Below, piece by piece: positions 52,686 through 63,815 of a DNA stretch of 64,000 nucleotides. The position numbers and the translations under genes were made by a program. Source of the stretch: Sulfurimonas sp. (lineage in GTDB: Bacteria > Campylobacterota > Campylobacteria > Campylobacterales > Sulfurimonadaceae); assembly GCF_029027405.1 (NCBI RefSeq), contig NZ_CP093396.1, positions 1,995,497 through 2,059,496 of the forward strand, written 5' to 3'. The notes under the pieces were generated by a model. It made no database searches. It worked only from the letters and a program-made list of their open reading frames with translations, and had not been told where the DNA came from. Positions within the stretch are counted from its first letter, which is position 1. Every line of letters starts with the position of its first letter.

Positions 52686-55600
52686 ATGCCAAAACGCACC
52701 GACATAAAAACTATTTTACTTATAGGTTCTGGTCCGATTATTATCGGTCAAGCTTGTGAATTTGACTACTCAGGAACTCAAGCCGTTAAGACTTTAAAAG
52801 AACAAGGCTATCGTGTTATTCTTATAAACTCAAATCCTGCAACAATTATGACAGATCCAGAATTTGCTGATAGAACTTATATAGAACCTATCAAAGAAGA
52901 TGTAATCGCAGAGATTATTAAAAAAGAAAATGTTGATGCTGTTCTTCCTACTATGGGTGGACAAACTGCTCTAAATGTAGCAACAAGTATGTATGAAAAA
53001 GGCATGCTAGAAGGAATAGAATTTTTAGGTGCAACTCCCCAAGCTATTCATAAAGGTGAAGACCGTTCAGCTTTTAATGAAGCTATGATAAAGATTGGTA
53101 TGGATTTACCAAAAAGTAGGAATGCATACACTGTAGAAGAAGCAATCGAGGCAGTTAAAGAGATTGGTTTTCCCGTAATTAGTAGAGCTTCTTTTACACT
53201 AGCAGGTGGTGGCTCAGGTGTAGCGTATAATATGGAAGAGTTTAAAAAACTAGCAGAAGAAGGCATCTCAGCTTCTCCCGTAAATGAAATCGAAATAATG
53301 GAATCTATGCTTGGTTGGAAAGAGTACGAGATGGAGGTTATCCGTGATAAAGCAGACAACTGCATTATCGTTTGTGCAATTGAGAACTTTGACCCTATGG
53401 GAGTGCATACTGGCGATAGTATCACGGTTGCACCTGCCTTAACATTAACTGACAAAGAGTACCAAAGAATGCGTAATGCTTCTTTTGATATTCTAAGAGA
53501 AATCGGTGTTGATACTGGTGGGTCTAATGTTCAGTTCTCTATTTGCCCTAAAACAGGAAGAATGATTGTTATTGAAATGAATCCTCGTGTATCTCGTTCT
53601 TCTGCTCTAGCATCTAAGGCTACAGGTTATCCAATTGCGAAAGTTGCAACACTTTTAGCCGTTGGTTATACACTTGATGAAATTACAAATGACATTACAG
53701 GAACTCCTGCATCATTTGAGCCGGTAATAGATTATGTTGTAACTAAAATTCCTCGTTTTACATTTGAAAAATTTCCTGAAGCGCAAAGCACACTAAGTAC
53801 GAGCATGAAGTCTGTTGGTGAAGTAATGGCAATCGGTAGAACATTTAAAGAGTCTTTGCAAAAAGCTCTTTGTTCTCTTGAAACTGGTCTATGTGGATTT
53901 GAACCTATAGATGCTGATGATGAATTTGTTAAACATGAGATTCGTCGTCCAAATGCTGAGCGTATTCTTTATGTAGCTGAAGGTTTTCGTCGAGGCATGA
54001 GCGTAGAAGAGATGTTTGACACATGTGCTATTGACCCATGGTTTCTTTACCAACTAGAAGAGCTTCTTCAGGCTGAAACAACGATTACAGATAAGATACT
54101 TTTTGATGCAGATTTTATGAGAAGCATCAAGGTTGATGGTTTTTCAGACAAAAGAATCTCTCAACTAATCGCTACAAACTCAAAGCAAAATGTTAGCGAA
54201 AATGAAGTTTACGATAAAAGAAAAGAGTTAGGCGTATCTTTAGAATTTAATGAAGTTGATACTTGTGCAGCTGAATTTGAAGCTCTTACTCCATACCTTT
54301 ACTCTACTACAAATATAGTAGCATCTCCAAGTGCGAAAAATAGAGTTAGTGATAAGAGAAAAATTCTAATTCTTGGTGGTGGACCAAACAGAATCGGTCA
54401 AGGTATAGAATTTGACTACTGTTGTGTTCATGCTGCATTTGCCCTTAAAGAGATGGATATTGAATGTATTATGTACAACTGTAATCCTGAAACAGTTTCT
54501 ACTGACTACGATACTTCTGATGTTCTTTACTTTGAGCCGATTGACTTTGAACATGTTAGAGAAGTTATTGAGAATGAACAACCAGATGGAATTATTGTTC
54601 ACTTTGGTGGGCAAACTCCGCTTAAACTAGCAGATGGACTTACAAAAATAGGTGCAAAAATAATAGGAACCACTTCTGCTGTAATCGATCTGGCAGAAGA
54701 TAGAGAACAGTTTTCTGATTTTGTAAACAAACATAGACTAAAACAACCTCAAAATGGTTTAGCACGCACAAAAGAAGAAGCTCCCGCTATAGCTGAAAGA
54801 TTAGGCTTTCCTGTTCTTGTTCGTCCATCTTTTGTTCTTGGTGGAAGAGGAATGAAGATAGTATACTCTCAAGAAGAACTAGCTCAGTATATGACACTTG
54901 CCATTTCTGTTTCAAATGAAGCACCTGTGTTAATAGACAAATTTTTAGACCAAGCTATAGAACTTGATGTAGATGCTATAAGCGATGGAACTGATGTATA
55001 TATTGGTTCTGTTATGCAACATATTGAAGAAGCTGGGATTCACTCTGGAGACAGTGCTTGTTCACTTCCTCCTGTAAACTTATCTAAAAAAATGATAGAA
55101 AAAGTAGAACAACAAACTAAAACTATTGCACTTGGACTTGGTGTCATTGGTCTTATGAATGTTCAATATGCAATCTTACAAGATGAAATATATCTAATTG
55201 AAGTTAATCCAAGAGCTTCAAGAACTGTTCCGTTTGTATCTAAAGCGACTGGTATGCCTTTGGCTAAAGTTGCAACTAGAGTAATGGTTGGTGAGACTCT
55301 TAGAAGTTCACTAGAGCATTATGATAAGTATGACATAGTTCAAGAAGTAAACGGTTTACTCAAACCTAAACTTAAAGGTCATGTCTCTGTTAAAGAGGCA
55401 GTATTTCCTTTTCACAAACTTTACGGTGCTGATTTAGTCCTTTCTCCTGAGATGAAATCAACTGGTGAAGTAATGGGTATAAGTTCAAACTTTGGGGTTA
55501 GTTTTGCAAAAGCTCAACTATCTGCTGGAAATACAATTCCAACCGAAGGAACTTGTTTCTTATCTTTTGTTGATAGCGATAAAATACATGCATGTGAAAT

Positions 55601-55943
55601 AGCTCGTGGACTTCATAAACATGGCTTTAAACTTATTGCCACTAAAGGAACCCAAGTTATTATTGAAGAAGCTGGTATCCCTTGTGAGCGTGTTCTTAAA
55701 ATCTCTGAAGGTCGCCCAAATATTGAGGACAGCATGAAAAATGATGAAATTGCAATGGCAATTAATACTTCGGATAACAACACATCTAAAAAAGATGCTG
55801 TAGTAATCCGTCAAGAAGTTCTAAGAAAAAGTATTCCATATTTTACAACTTTAAGTGCAGCTAGAGCACTTATCTTAGCACTTGATGAGATGGGTGATGG
55901 TTCATGGACAAGTTCAACCGCACTTCAAGACTTTCTCGCTTAA
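52686..55943 (+). CDS. carB: Carbamoyl-phosphate synthase large subunit
   Basis: 1085 residues with two homologous ATP-grasp halves (starts [23 protein letters not shown] and [21 protein letters not shown]) and a C-terminal MGS-like regulatory domain. Makes carbamoyl phosphate for pyrimidines and arginine. Ribosome-binding site AAGAGGTAAAAA. Confidence 0.97.
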   Translation: MPKRTDIKTILLIGSGPIIIGQACEFDYSGTQAVKTLKEQGYRVILINSNPATIMTDPEFADRTYIEPIKEDVIAEIIKKENVDAVLPTMGGQTALNVATSMYEKGMLEGIEFLGATPQAIHKGEDRSAFNEAMIKIGMDLPKSRNAYTVEEAIEAVKEIGFPVISRASFTLAGGGSGVAYNMEEFKKLAEEGISASPVNEIEIMESMLGWKEYEMEVIRDKADNCIIVCAIENFDPMGVHTGDSITVAPALTLTDKEYQRMRNASFDILREIGVDTGGSNVQFSICPKTGRMIVIEMNPRVSRSSALASKATGYPIAKVATLLAVGYTLDEITNDITGTPASFEPVIDYVVTKIPRFTFEKFPEAQSTLSTSMKSVGEVMAIGRTFKESLQKALCSLETGLCGFEPIDADDEFVKHEIRRPNAERILYVAEGFRRGMSVEEMFDTCAIDPWFLYQLEELLQAETTITDKILFDADFMRSIKVDGFSDKRISQLIATNSKQNVSENEVYDKRKELGVSLEFNEVDTCAAEFEALTPYLYSTTNIVASPSAKNRVSDKRKILILGGGPNRIGQGIEFDYCCVHAAFALKEMDIECIMYNCNPETVSTDYDTSDVLYFEPIDFEHVREVIENEQPDGIIVHFGGQTPLKLADGLTKIGAKIIGTTSAVIDLAEDREQFSDFVNKHRLKQPQNGLARTKEEAPAIAERLGFPVLVRPSFVLGGRGMKIVYSQEELAQYMTLAISVSNEAPVLIDKFLDQAIELDVDAISDGTDVYIGSVMQHIEEAGIHSGDSACSLPPVNLSKKMIEKVEQQTKTIALGLGVIGLMNVQYAILQDEIYLIEVNPRASRTVPFVSKATGMPLAKVATRVMVGETLRSSLEHYDKYDIVQEVNGLLKPKLKGHVSVKEAVFPFHKLYGADLVLSPEMKSTGEVMGISSNFGVSFAKAQLSAGNTIPTEGTCFLSFVDSDKIHACEIARGLHKHGFKLIATKGTQVIIEEAGIPCERVLKISEGRPNIEDSMKNDEIAMAINTSDNNTSKKDAVVIRQEVLRKSIPYFTTLSAARALILALDEMGDGSWTSSTALQDFLA

Positions 55944-56377
55944 GCGAGAAGGTTATCCTTTATCAAAGCGACACTACTGTTGGCTTTTCATCTCAAGATG
56001 CTAAAAAACTACAAAAAATAAAAAGTAGAGACCCCTCTAAAGCTTTTATAAAAATTTTTAAAGACCTAAAAACTCTAAATATGCTCGGTTTAAGAGTTCC
56101 TTATAAATATAAAAATACTTTACGCCGCTCAAAAAAGAGTAGTTTTGTCGTAAAAAACATAGCTTTTAGAGTAGTAAACAACCCTATAAACTCACAAACC
56201 CTCAGAGATATACCTTGGCACTATTCAACTTCAGCTAATGAATCAGGCAAAAACTTTAATCTTGATTTTTGTGAAGAAAAAGCTGATATAATAATACAAA
56301 ACAAAGATGGATTAAGAGAATTAAATTCATCTTCTTTATATAAACTAAATCATACAAAAAGGAAAAAAATAAGATGA
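55904..56377 (+). CDS. Divergent Sua5/YrdC-like protein
   Basis: 157 residues; the ATG lies inside the last 40 bp of carB. '[31 protein letters not shown]' matches the N-terminal substrate-binding part of Sua5/YciO/YrdC (Y-x-T-D-T-x-x-G and K-x-R). The rest is short and departs from the family (about 200 residues), so it may not be the threonylcarbamoyl-AMP synthase itself. Coupled to the following gene. Confidence 0.65.
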   Translation: MDKFNRTSRLSRLSEKVILYQSDTTVGFSSQDAKKLQKIKSRDPSKAFIKIFKDLKTLNMLGLRVPYKYKNTLRRSKKSSFVVKNIAFRVVNNPINSQTLRDIPWHYSTSANESGKNFNLDFCEEKADIIIQNKDGLRELNSSSLYKLNHTKRKKIR

Positions 56378-56817
56378 CAAAACTTTTTCAAGCTTTTTTA
56401 ACTGGTATTTTTTTCACATTTATTTTAGACTTTTTTTTATTTTTAGGCATTAAACAAGGTTATATAGATTTATACAATATTGATTTATATTACAATATTT
56501 TATTTGCTGACCATCAAAATATATTTATATACACTCTAGTTAGTGCTATTTTAGGTTTTATAATTATATATATAAATAGTAATAAACTTAGCTTTATAGT
56601 TGTAGGAGTTTTATTTACACTATCACTCTCAACTCTTATTCCATCTATTGGTCACTCCGTAGGAGAGATGCTACTTATGAAAAAAAATGTAGTTTTAAAA
56701 GATAAAAAACATACATTTTATGGAGATATTTATTATGATGGAAGAACTCAGATAAATTTTTATGACAATGAACTAAAAAAGATAATACTACTAGATAAAA
56801 AGGATTTAATTAAATGA
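56374..56817 (+). CDS. Predicted inner-membrane protein, unknown function
   Basis: 147 residues, four hydrophobic segments in the first 100 (FQAFLTGIFFTFILDFFLFL, IYTLVSAILGFIIIYI, LSFIVVGVLFTLSLSTLI) and a short soluble tail. Overlaps both neighbours by 4 bp, so it belongs to a tight operon with the lipoprotein and ATP-grasp genes. Confidence 0.6.
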   Translation: MTKLFQAFLTGIFFTFILDFFLFLGIKQGYIDLYNIDLYYNILFADHQNIFIYTLVSAILGFIIIYINSNKLSFIVVGVLFTLSLSTLIPSIGHSVGEMLLMKKNVVLKDKKHTFYGDIYYDGRTQINFYDNELKKIILLDKKDLIK

Positions 56818-57380
56818 GTAATAAGCATATTTCAAGCATAGTTGGCGGTGTAGCACTTGGTAGTGCTGGTGTTCTAATGATGAGCGTTCTTAGTGGTTGT
56901 GAAGCTCCACAAGAAAAACAACAAAATCGTTATTTAGTTATAGAACAGCAATCAAATGGGAAATATATAGTTGTTGAAGAGATGCCAACAGAGGGACCAA
57001 ACAGAGCTATTATTCGTGAAAAAGATTTAGATGGAAACACTATTGAGCGTTTTATGAATGAAGATGAGATGAAAGTTTTAGCAGATCAAGAATACAAAAA
57101 AGTTCAAAATGGAACTTCAGAAACTACACAAAGTGGAAGTGGAGGAATGGGACTTGGCGGAACAATACTAGCAGTTGCAGCAGGTTCACTTCTTGGAAAT
57201 ATGATTGGTAATTCTTTGATGAATAACAAAAACTTTTCTCAACGAGCATCAAGTGTAAATAAAAGTGCATACAGCCGCTCAAGTAATTCAAGAAAATCTA
57301 CTAAAAGTTCTTCAAGAAAAAGTTTTTTCGGTGGAAATTCTAGATCATCATCCTATGGAAGTAGAAGCTACGGCGGATGA
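56814..57380 (+). CDS. UPF0323-type lipoprotein
   Basis: 188 residues. Signal peptide with lipobox-like VLSGC (about residues 26-30), a soluble part 'RYLVIEQQSNGKYIVVEEMP', a Gly-rich hydrophobic segment (GGMGLGGTILAVAAGSLLGN) and a Ser/Arg/Gly-rich tail. Resembles the Helicobacter/Campylobacter UPF0323 family, found beside glutathionylspermidine synthase-like genes. Confidence 0.75.
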   Translation: MSNKHISSIVGGVALGSAGVLMMSVLSGCEAPQEKQQNRYLVIEQQSNGKYIVVEEMPTEGPNRAIIREKDLDGNTIERFMNEDEMKVLADQEYKKVQNGTSETTQSGSGGMGLGGTILAVAAGSLLGNMIGNSLMNNKNFSQRASSVNKSAYSRSSNSRKSTKSSSRKSFFGGNSRSSSYGSRSYGG

Positions 57381-58555
57381 TAAAACTTCAAAAATTAAAT
57401 CCTCTAAGTAATGAAAAACTTGAGAAACTAGGTTTTACTTGGCATACAGATAGTGATGGAAGTAAATATATAAACGATGAACTTGTTGTTATCTCTCAAG
57501 ATGAAGCAGAGGCTTACTATAAAGCAGGAAATGAAGTATATGATATGTTTGTTGAAACGGCAGAGCATGTCATAAAAAATGAGCTATTTTTTGAACTTGG
57601 AATTCCATTTAATTTTATAGAAATGATTAAAAAAAGTTGGGAGAATGATGTTCATTGGCATATTTATGGTCGGTTTGATTTTGCTGGAGGAGTAGATGCT
57701 AAACCTATAAAACTTATAGAGTTTAATGCTGACACACCAACTTCTCTTTTTGAAACTGCCCTACTTCAATGGGCTTTACTAAAAGAAAATCATCTAGATG
57801 AAGAAAAACAGTTTAACAATGTTTACGAAGCAATAAGCCAAAACTTTAAAAGACTTATAACTTTAGATGAAGATATTTCAACTTTTAATGAAAATTATAA
57901 TGGCTGGAAAATACTTTTTTCTAGTGTAGAAGGTGATGATGAGGAAGAAGCTACAACAAGACTGCTTCAACAAATGGCAACAGATGCTGGATTTAACACA
58001 AGTTTTGAATACTTACAAAATATCAAATTTGATAAAGATGGCATCTTTGATTCTCAAGACAATCAATATGAATACTGGTTTAAACTTTACCCTTGGGAAG
58101 ATATAGGAACCGATGAGAGTGAACTTTCTGTCACTCTAAATGAGATTATTAAAAATCAAAAAGCTATAATTTTAAACCCTGCATATACTCTTCTTTTTCA
58201 ATCAAAAGGCATAATGAAAATAATGTATGACCTATTTCCAGACTCTCCTTATCTTTTAAAAACTTCTTTTGAGCCATTAGAGAATATAAAACAAGTCCAA
58301 AAGACTCTTTTTGGTAGAGAAGGTGCAAATATTAAAATAATAGATGCCAACGGAGAAGTTGTTGAGCAAATTGATGGACCTTACGATAACTACAATAAAA
58401 TATATCAAGAATATGTGGAATTTACTAAAGATGAAAATCAAGCTAAATACCAAGCAGGAGTCTTTTTTGCTTATGAATCCTGTGGGATTAGCTTTAGAAA
58501 AGGTGGTGAAATTTTAGATAATATGAGTAAATTTGTGGGGCATATTATAGTCTAA
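57377..58555 (+). CDS. Glutathionylspermidine synthase-like ATP-grasp ligase
   Basis: 392 residues. Pre-ATP-grasp/ATP-grasp features: GRFDFAGGVDAKPIKLIEFNADTPTS near residue 95, KTSFEPLENIKQVQKTLFGREG, and the C-terminal FFAYESCGISFRKGG. Corresponds to the YgiC/YjfC (GspS-like) family, without the amidase domain of E. coli Gss. The actual substrate is unknown. Coupled to the UPF0323 gene by ATGA. Confidence 0.82.
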   Translation: MIKLQKLNPLSNEKLEKLGFTWHTDSDGSKYINDELVVISQDEAEAYYKAGNEVYDMFVETAEHVIKNELFFELGIPFNFIEMIKKSWENDVHWHIYGRFDFAGGVDAKPIKLIEFNADTPTSLFETALLQWALLKENHLDEEKQFNNVYEAISQNFKRLITLDEDISTFNENYNGWKILFSSVEGDDEEEATTRLLQQMATDAGFNTSFEYLQNIKFDKDGIFDSQDNQYEYWFKLYPWEDIGTDESELSVTLNEIIKNQKAIILNPAYTLLFQSKGIMKIMYDLFPDSPYLLKTSFEPLENIKQVQKTLFGREGANIKIIDANGEVVEQIDGPYDNYNKIYQEYVEFTKDENQAKYQAGVFFAYESCGISFRKGGEILDNMSKFVGHIIV

Positions 58556-58562
58556 AGTTCCA

Positions 58563-59480
58563 CTATTCTGTGACTTCTTTTAAGATGTCTTCAAAATCAT
58601 CTTGAGCTTTTTGAAGAATTGCTTGAGTTTTTTTATTATCAACTCTAGCACTACTCATCCAGTTATAAACACCAGGGAATCCTATGACAACTTTGTCTTC
58701 ATCTTTTTTCTTGTATACCATCATGGTACAAGGAGCAAATGCAGCTGCTTCAGGACGCGTTTGAGATACAGTATATATGACTTTTAGTTTACAAATGGAA
58801 TAAGTGACATAAAAATCAAATGGACTTGAATTTCCACCTTCAACTAACTCTTCGTTAAAGTCTAAGTAGTTTGCCATAACAAAGCCAACTGGTTTAAAAC
58901 CATTTTCTAAACCAAGCTCTATCTCTTCTCTCATCTCTTCCCAATCTTCACCGTCTAAATCAAGTTCATACTTAGTAACTAAATTTCTACTCTCTTTTAA
59001 ACTATTTTCACTAAATTTATGCTTTGCATTTGGCATCACACTCCTTATAGTTTTTAAAACTTCTTTTTCTATAGACTTTAATAATGAATCGTCAAAATCA
59101 AGTATCTTAGCTTGAGCCTCAGATGTTAGCATTGATACATGCAAGGTATCTTCATTTAGACCTTGGTATATACCAATCCCAAGTGGAGTAAACACACCTG
59201 CATCTGGATGTTTTCTTACTAAATCATGAGATAGTGTTGAGTGATGTACAGTTAAAAGATTATAAATTTTAAATTTTGTCTTTTTAAACTGCTTTTTAAA
59301 CGGAAGATTCATCTCACTATTTACTGCTATTTTAAAACCATTTTGTACAAATGCTTTCTCTATTACATCTGGAGTAATAAAACCATTTTTATTATCTACT
59401 TCAAATAGGTGTAAATCTCCTTGCGCGAACATTACACTTGCACTAAATATTGCAACTATTAAACTAACTATTTTTTTCAT
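58563..59480 (-). CDS. Periplasmic DUF302 protein
   Basis: 305 residues with signal peptide (KIVSLIVAIFSASVMFA). Two DUF302-like parts; the second includes 'YTVSQTRPEAAAFAPCTMMVYKKKDEDKVVIGFPGVYNW'. DUF302 proteins are frequent in sulfur-oxidising Campylobacterota; function unknown. Convergent with the ATP-grasp gene; ribosome-binding site AAAAGGAAAAAA. Confidence 0.7.
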   Translation of the reverse strand: MKKIVSLIVAIFSASVMFAQGDLHLFEVDNKNGFITPDVIEKAFVQNGFKIAVNSEMNLPFKKQFKKTKFKIYNLLTVHHSTLSHDLVRKHPDAGVFTPLGIGIYQGLNEDTLHVSMLTSEAQAKILDFDDSLLKSIEKEVLKTIRSVMPNAKHKFSENSLKESRNLVTKYELDLDGEDWEEMREEIELGLENGFKPVGFVMANYLDFNEELVEGGNSSPFDFYVTYSICKLKVIYTVSQTRPEAAAFAPCTMMVYKKKDEDKVVIGFPGVYNWMSSARVDNKKTQAILQKAQDDFEDILKEVTE

Positions 59481-59527
59481 TTTTTTCCTTTTATTTTAAG
59501 TTAAATATATTTTATTTTGTAACAATG

Positions 59528-60863
59528 TATACTACCCCAATATGTCAAGACAACTTTTTCAAAAATCTAATTCCCTAAATACCTGTTACCCTATGCTACA
59601 TTTTCACTAGATTTAGTGTAATTCTCATCATTGATTTTTAAACTATCATAATAAACATTCATAGGTTTTTTATATTTCAATGTCTCATGAAATCTTCTGT
59701 GATTATAAAATTCTATATAATCCTTAACATCACTTTTGAGAACTGATACTCTCTCATATTCATTGAGGTATATTTTTTCAACTTTAGCACTTCTCCAGAA
59801 CCTCTCAATACAAATATTATCTGTTGCTCTACCTTTGCCATCCATAGAGATAATTATGTCATTATCTTTTAATGTTTGAGTGTGGATACAGCTTGTATAT
59901 TGTGACCCTTGATCAGTATTAAATATCTCAGGCTTACCATAGAGTGCGAGTGCTTCATCTAGTACACCCATGACTAAATCTGTATCCATTGTGTTGGATA
60001 TTCGCCAAGATAATATTGCTTTAGAATACCAATCAATTATGGCAGCCATATAGACCATACCACCTTTAATTTTAATATAGGTTATATCTGTTGACCATAC
60101 TTGGTTTGCTCTTACGATATCTAATCCTCTTATTTTGTAAGAGTATTTATGATGTTGCTTGTCCGCCCAGCTTGTATTTGGTGGTCTTACAGCTAAAACA
60201 GCCTGTAAACCTAACTCTCTACGGTATGCCAGCACTGTGTTGGGACTGACACGAAAACCATCCTCTAGTAGTTGATGATACACTTTCATATAGCCATAGC
60301 TTGGTATCTCTTCAAATACTTTTTCTATATGTTTTTTAATTACATTTTTAGCAAGATTTACCATTGGTGCATAGAACAAATTACTTCTGTTATAGTTAAT
60401 AAGATTACATTGTTTTACAACTGATAATGCCTTATTTTCATCTCTATCAATCAACTCCTTTTTATAGCTAGAGTCCAAGCTGCTTAACTTTCCCACCGCC
60501 CAGTCCTTCTCTACTGTTAGTTGACCTACAACCTTTGCATATTCATCAAGTTTAGCTTGTAATCTTACATTCTCTTCTTTGTACTCTTTAATTACTTTTG
60601 CAGGTTCCATCGCAACTTCTGCATTTTCCAAAAATATCTTCTTCCAATTTTGTAAGTTTTTTGGTGTGATATTATTTACACTTGCTATTTCATTTAGTGT
60701 CTTATCTTCTTTTAAAACTTCTAAAACTAACTTTGTCTTGAATTCTGCTGTATATGTTGTTCTTTTTCGACTCATAAGATTACCTTCTATTTTTATTGTT
60801 TAATTTTACTCTTTTAAGAATTAAACTTTAGAAATAGTTGTTTGATTTTCTTGGGGTAGTATA
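59528..60863 (-). mobile_element. IS3-family-like insertion sequence, copy 2
   Basis: 1336 bp, near-identical to 18526-19861 but in the opposite direction. Terminal repeats TATACTACCCCAA, target duplication ATG (59525-59527 and 60864-60866). It is inserted in the last codons of a chemoreceptor gene. Confidence 0.93.
59591..60775 (-). CDS. IS3-type transposase, copy 2
   Basis: 394 residues, fused OrfA-OrfB with complete DDE motif (WSTDITY, NTDQGSQ, CIERFWR). One residue differs from copy 1. Confidence 0.92.
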   Translation of the reverse strand: MSRKRTTYTAEFKTKLVLEVLKEDKTLNEIASVNNITPKNLQNWKKIFLENAEVAMEPAKVIKEYKEENVRLQAKLDEYAKVVGQLTVEKDWAVGKLSSLDSSYKKELIDRDENKALSVVKQCNLINYNRSNLFYAPMVNLAKNVIKKHIEKVFEEIPSYGYMKVYHQLLEDGFRVSPNTVLAYRRELGLQAVLAVRPPNTSWADKQHHKYSYKIRGLDIVRANQVWSTDITYIKIKGGMVYMAAIIDWYSKAILSWRISNTMDTDLVMGVLDEALALYGKPEIFNTDQGSQYTSCIHTQTLKDNDIIISMDGKGRATDNICIERFWRSAKVEKIYLNEYERVSVLKSDVKDYIEFYNHRRFHETLKYKKPMNVYYDSLKINDENYTKSSENVA

Positions 60864-62974
60864 ATGCTATCCAAGATAGCAAACATTTCTTTAGATTTAA
60901 GTTCAGTATCTTTAAATAGTGAAACTATCTCATCTGGGTTGATTGAATTACCATCTGCTATCATTTTCATAACACTTGCTATATTTTCATGAACACCCAT
61001 ATGAGGTTTAGCTAGAGATTCAAAGTTATTATTAGACCCGAAACTTTCCTTTCCATCTTTGACATACCATTTACCCAATCTACAACTATTATGATCTTCA
61101 GTAAGAGCACTTGCTTTACCTTCAAAGGCAGCTGAGTAAGTATTGTTTTTCAACACCATATGATCAAGTTTAACCGTATTTACAAACAGTTCATGACCTA
61201 TTACAGTATTATTTTCAGTGATTTTTCCTGAGTTGATTATTAATTCACCAAGAGTATCTTTAAAAAGGTCTAGTTTAGTTTGTGATGAGTGAGTATGTCC
61301 TTCTATAAGTTCACTGTTTTCTGCCATACTCATAGAGTTTTGCTTAAGAACACTGATATTTACTTCTATTTCACTAGTAGCTTTTTGTGTACGTTCTGCT
61401 AGTTTTCGAACTTCATCAGCAACAACTGCAAACCCACGACCATGCTCTCCTGCACGAGCTGCTTCAATAGCTGCGTTAAGCGCAAGAAGATTAGTCTGAT
61501 CTGAGATATCTTTAATAAGAGAGATAACATTAAAGATCTCTTCAACATTTGAGTTTAACTGTTCAGAAGAACTTCTTGAATCACTTATCATATCAGTAAT
61601 ATTAGATATAGTACTTATAATCTCATCTGTAGAAACTGTAACTTTAGAGATAACTTCTTCTGTCTCTTTGTTTAGAATATTTGCTTCATTTACATTTTCA
61701 ACATTTTTCTTCATACTATCGCTAAGATTATTTGCGTTATCAATAGCTCCACGAATCATCTCATCTGAAAGTGCTAAGTTTAGTCTGTTTTTATCCATAC
61801 TCATCTGAACTGCTTTTTCAGACTCTACTGCTCTAAGTGCTTCTTCTTTTGCTTCATTAGAGAGTACTTGAACCTTATCAAGAAACTTATTGAAGCTGAT
61901 ACTTGCATGTCCTAATTCATCACATGATTTTACAGGAAGTCTTTTAGAGAGGTCTGCATCACCTTGAGCTAATTCTTTTGCAACTTCATCAAGATTTAGT
62001 ATAGGGTTAACCACAGCTATTTTTATAACTATAACTAAAAATACCAAGATGAATAGATCGATAAGAGCCATTACATATACTTGCCTCATTAGAGAGTCTT
62101 CTGATTGAGATATAACACTCTCAACATTTACTACTTTATTACCAACAACTGCATAGCCCACTACTCTATCAGAGAAGTCTTTTATAGGTTCAGAGACTAC
62201 ATAATAATCACCAGCTAATTGAAATGAAGTGGTATTAGAGATATCTATATTTTTAAGGTCTTTAATAAAACCTTGATTTACAACTTTCTCTTTTACTGCT
62301 AAAGTATAGTTTCCTATTTTAAGAGCAGACTTAAGTGCAGTAGCGGTAGACAGGTAGTCATTTTTCATAACGATAGCTATTTCATAACCACTAATCTTTC
62401 TTGCAGATTCAACTATAGAGTTAAGTCCCTGCATAAACTCAACTGAACCTATATAGTTACCTTCATCAAATATTGGAGCTAAACCACGAAGAACTAAACC
62501 TGCACGACCAAGTTCTATAGCAACGATTGGTTTTTTATTGTTTTTTACACTTACAATTGTCTTTCTAAATGAGCTTAGATCATCACCAAATTTCTTTGGT
62601 TTCCAAGCTCTTAAGAAGCTATGTACCTTTGAATCATGAATATGTATCTTAATGTTTTTATAGTTTGTAAAACTTTTAAACTGTTCAGATATTGTACCTA
62701 GTCCATCAACAGCTATACTTCTGTCATTCTGTTTTAGAGCACGAATAACATCATAGTTCTTTGCAATATTAATTGCATTAGTTAGACCTATGCTCTCTTT
62801 AGACTTGATAGACTCTTGATATAATGAACGCAGTGATTTCTCTTGTATTTTATGTACATTCTCTTTCATCTCATCAATTGAGTAGAAGTAGTTCACTATT
62901 ATTATAATGAACCCAAATATGATAGAGGCGATTAGGGGAATGTGAATTTTTTTACTGATAGAGAGCTTATTCAT
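60821..62974 (-). CDS. Methyl-accepting chemotaxis protein with CZB domain, C-terminus altered by IS
   Basis: 717 residues. N-terminal helix ([20 protein letters not shown]), periplasmic Cache-like sensor (about 35-290), second helix ([20 protein letters not shown]), HAMP, signalling domain with the hairpin [21 protein letters not shown], and a C-terminal CZB zinc domain (HMVLKN...CRLGKWY...H...H). The IS replaces the original ending: removal of IS and one ATG duplication gives ...AILDSIVTK and a stop; now it reads [18 protein letters not shown]. The CZB residues are upstream of the change, so function may survive. Confidence 0.9.
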   Translation of the reverse strand: MNKLSISKKIHIPLIASIIFGFIIIIVNYFYSIDEMKENVHKIQEKSLRSLYQESIKSKESIGLTNAINIAKNYDVIRALKQNDRSIAVDGLGTISEQFKSFTNYKNIKIHIHDSKVHSFLRAWKPKKFGDDLSSFRKTIVSVKNNKKPIVAIELGRAGLVLRGLAPIFDEGNYIGSVEFMQGLNSIVESARKISGYEIAIVMKNDYLSTATALKSALKIGNYTLAVKEKVVNQGFIKDLKNIDISNTTSFQLAGDYYVVSEPIKDFSDRVVGYAVVGNKVVNVESVISQSEDSLMRQVYVMALIDLFILVFLVIVIKIAVVNPILNLDEVAKELAQGDADLSKRLPVKSCDELGHASISFNKFLDKVQVLSNEAKEEALRAVESEKAVQMSMDKNRLNLALSDEMIRGAIDNANNLSDSMKKNVENVNEANILNKETEEVISKVTVSTDEIISTISNITDMISDSRSSSEQLNSNVEEIFNVISLIKDISDQTNLLALNAAIEAARAGEHGRGFAVVADEVRKLAERTQKATSEIEVNISVLKQNSMSMAENSELIEGHTHSSQTKLDLFKDTLGELIINSGKITENNTVIGHELFVNTVKLDHMVLKNNTYSAAFEGKASALTEDHNSCRLGKWYVKDGKESFGSNNNFESLAKPHMGVHENIASVMKMIADGNSINPDEIVSLFKDTELKSKEMFAILDSIILPQENQTTISKV

Positions 62975-63009
62975 TTCTTCTTTCCTTTTATTCTTTTAGC
63001 AGAACCATT

Positions 63010-63444
63010 TTAAGGGACTATATAAATCCATCCTTCTTTAACTCGTTCAATCATTTCAACTATTCCGGCTGTAACGATTACAGTGTCTTCGATAAGCTCT
63101 CCTTTTTTTATATTTTTTGTCTTCATTGTATTTCCACAGACTACAAACTCTACATCAAGAAGCATCAAGGCTCTCACTCTTAGAGCTATGTCTTTATGAA
63201 TTTTTTGCAAAGCTTTAATACCATGATAATAAGCAACTATCTTCATTTCTACATTTTCAGGTCCATATAACTTTAATACATTGTTTGCACTACTTAGTAC
63301 ATGATTTATCTCTTCATCATCATCACTTTTTATAGAAAAAATTATCTGTCTTTGATTATCTATTGCAGGCATTGGTTGGGCAAATTCCGTATCTCCAAAT
63401 GAAAACATACAAATACTTAGTAAAATAAGCGTAAACTTTTTCAT
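63010..63444 (-). CDS. DsrE-family protein, secreted
   Basis: 144 residues with a signal peptide (KKFTLILLSICMFSFG). DsrE/F-like pattern: 'KIVAYYHGIKAL', 'FVVCGNTMK', and the end VEMIERVKEGWIYIVP. The Cys in VVCGNT is where other family members have one. Overlaps the thioredoxin-like gene by 4 bp; likely sulfur handling in the periplasm. Confidence 0.8.
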   Translation of the reverse strand: MKKFTLILLSICMFSFGDTEFAQPMPAIDNQRQIIFSIKSDDDEEINHVLSSANNVLKLYGPENVEMKIVAYYHGIKALQKIHKDIALRVRALMLLDVEFVVCGNTMKTKNIKKGELIEDTVIVTAGIVEMIERVKEGWIYIVP

Positions 63445-63815
63445 TTTATTTTCTCCGTTAAATCTTTAAAATCTTGTTTATTCCATGAACCAGGAATAGT
63501 TTTTATAACTTTCAAGTCTGAATCTAATATAAAAAAAGTGGGAGTAAAGTTGACTTTTAACCCTAAAGGAAGCTTCTCATCACTTATATTTACTTTAGCC
63601 ATAATAAATTTGTCGTCTAAATATTTCAACATTTCTGGGTCTGAAAAAAAGTTTTTCTCCATATCTTCACAATAGTGACAACCAGTTCTTACAACACCTA
63701 GCAATATAGTTTTCTTAGTTTGCTTTTGTAATGATACCGCTTCTTTATATGAGTGCATTTGGGCACCCCATAATGACACTAAACCTAAGACTAATATTAA
63801 TGTTATTTTATTCAT
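63441..63815 (-). CDS. Periplasmic thioredoxin-like protein
   Basis: 124 residues: signal peptide (KITLILVLGLVSLWGA), redox motif TGCHYCEDM (CxxC), conserved cis-Pro in NFTPTFFIL. Similar to SoxW/DsbD-gamma type reductants. Operon with the DsrE and metallo-hydrolase genes. Confidence 0.83.
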   Translation of the reverse strand: MNKITLILVLGLVSLWGAQMHSYKEAVSLQKQTKKTILLGVVRTGCHYCEDMEKNFFSDPEMLKYLDDKFIMAKVNISDEKLPLGLKVNFTPTFFILDSDLKVIKTIPGSWNKQDFKDLTEKIK

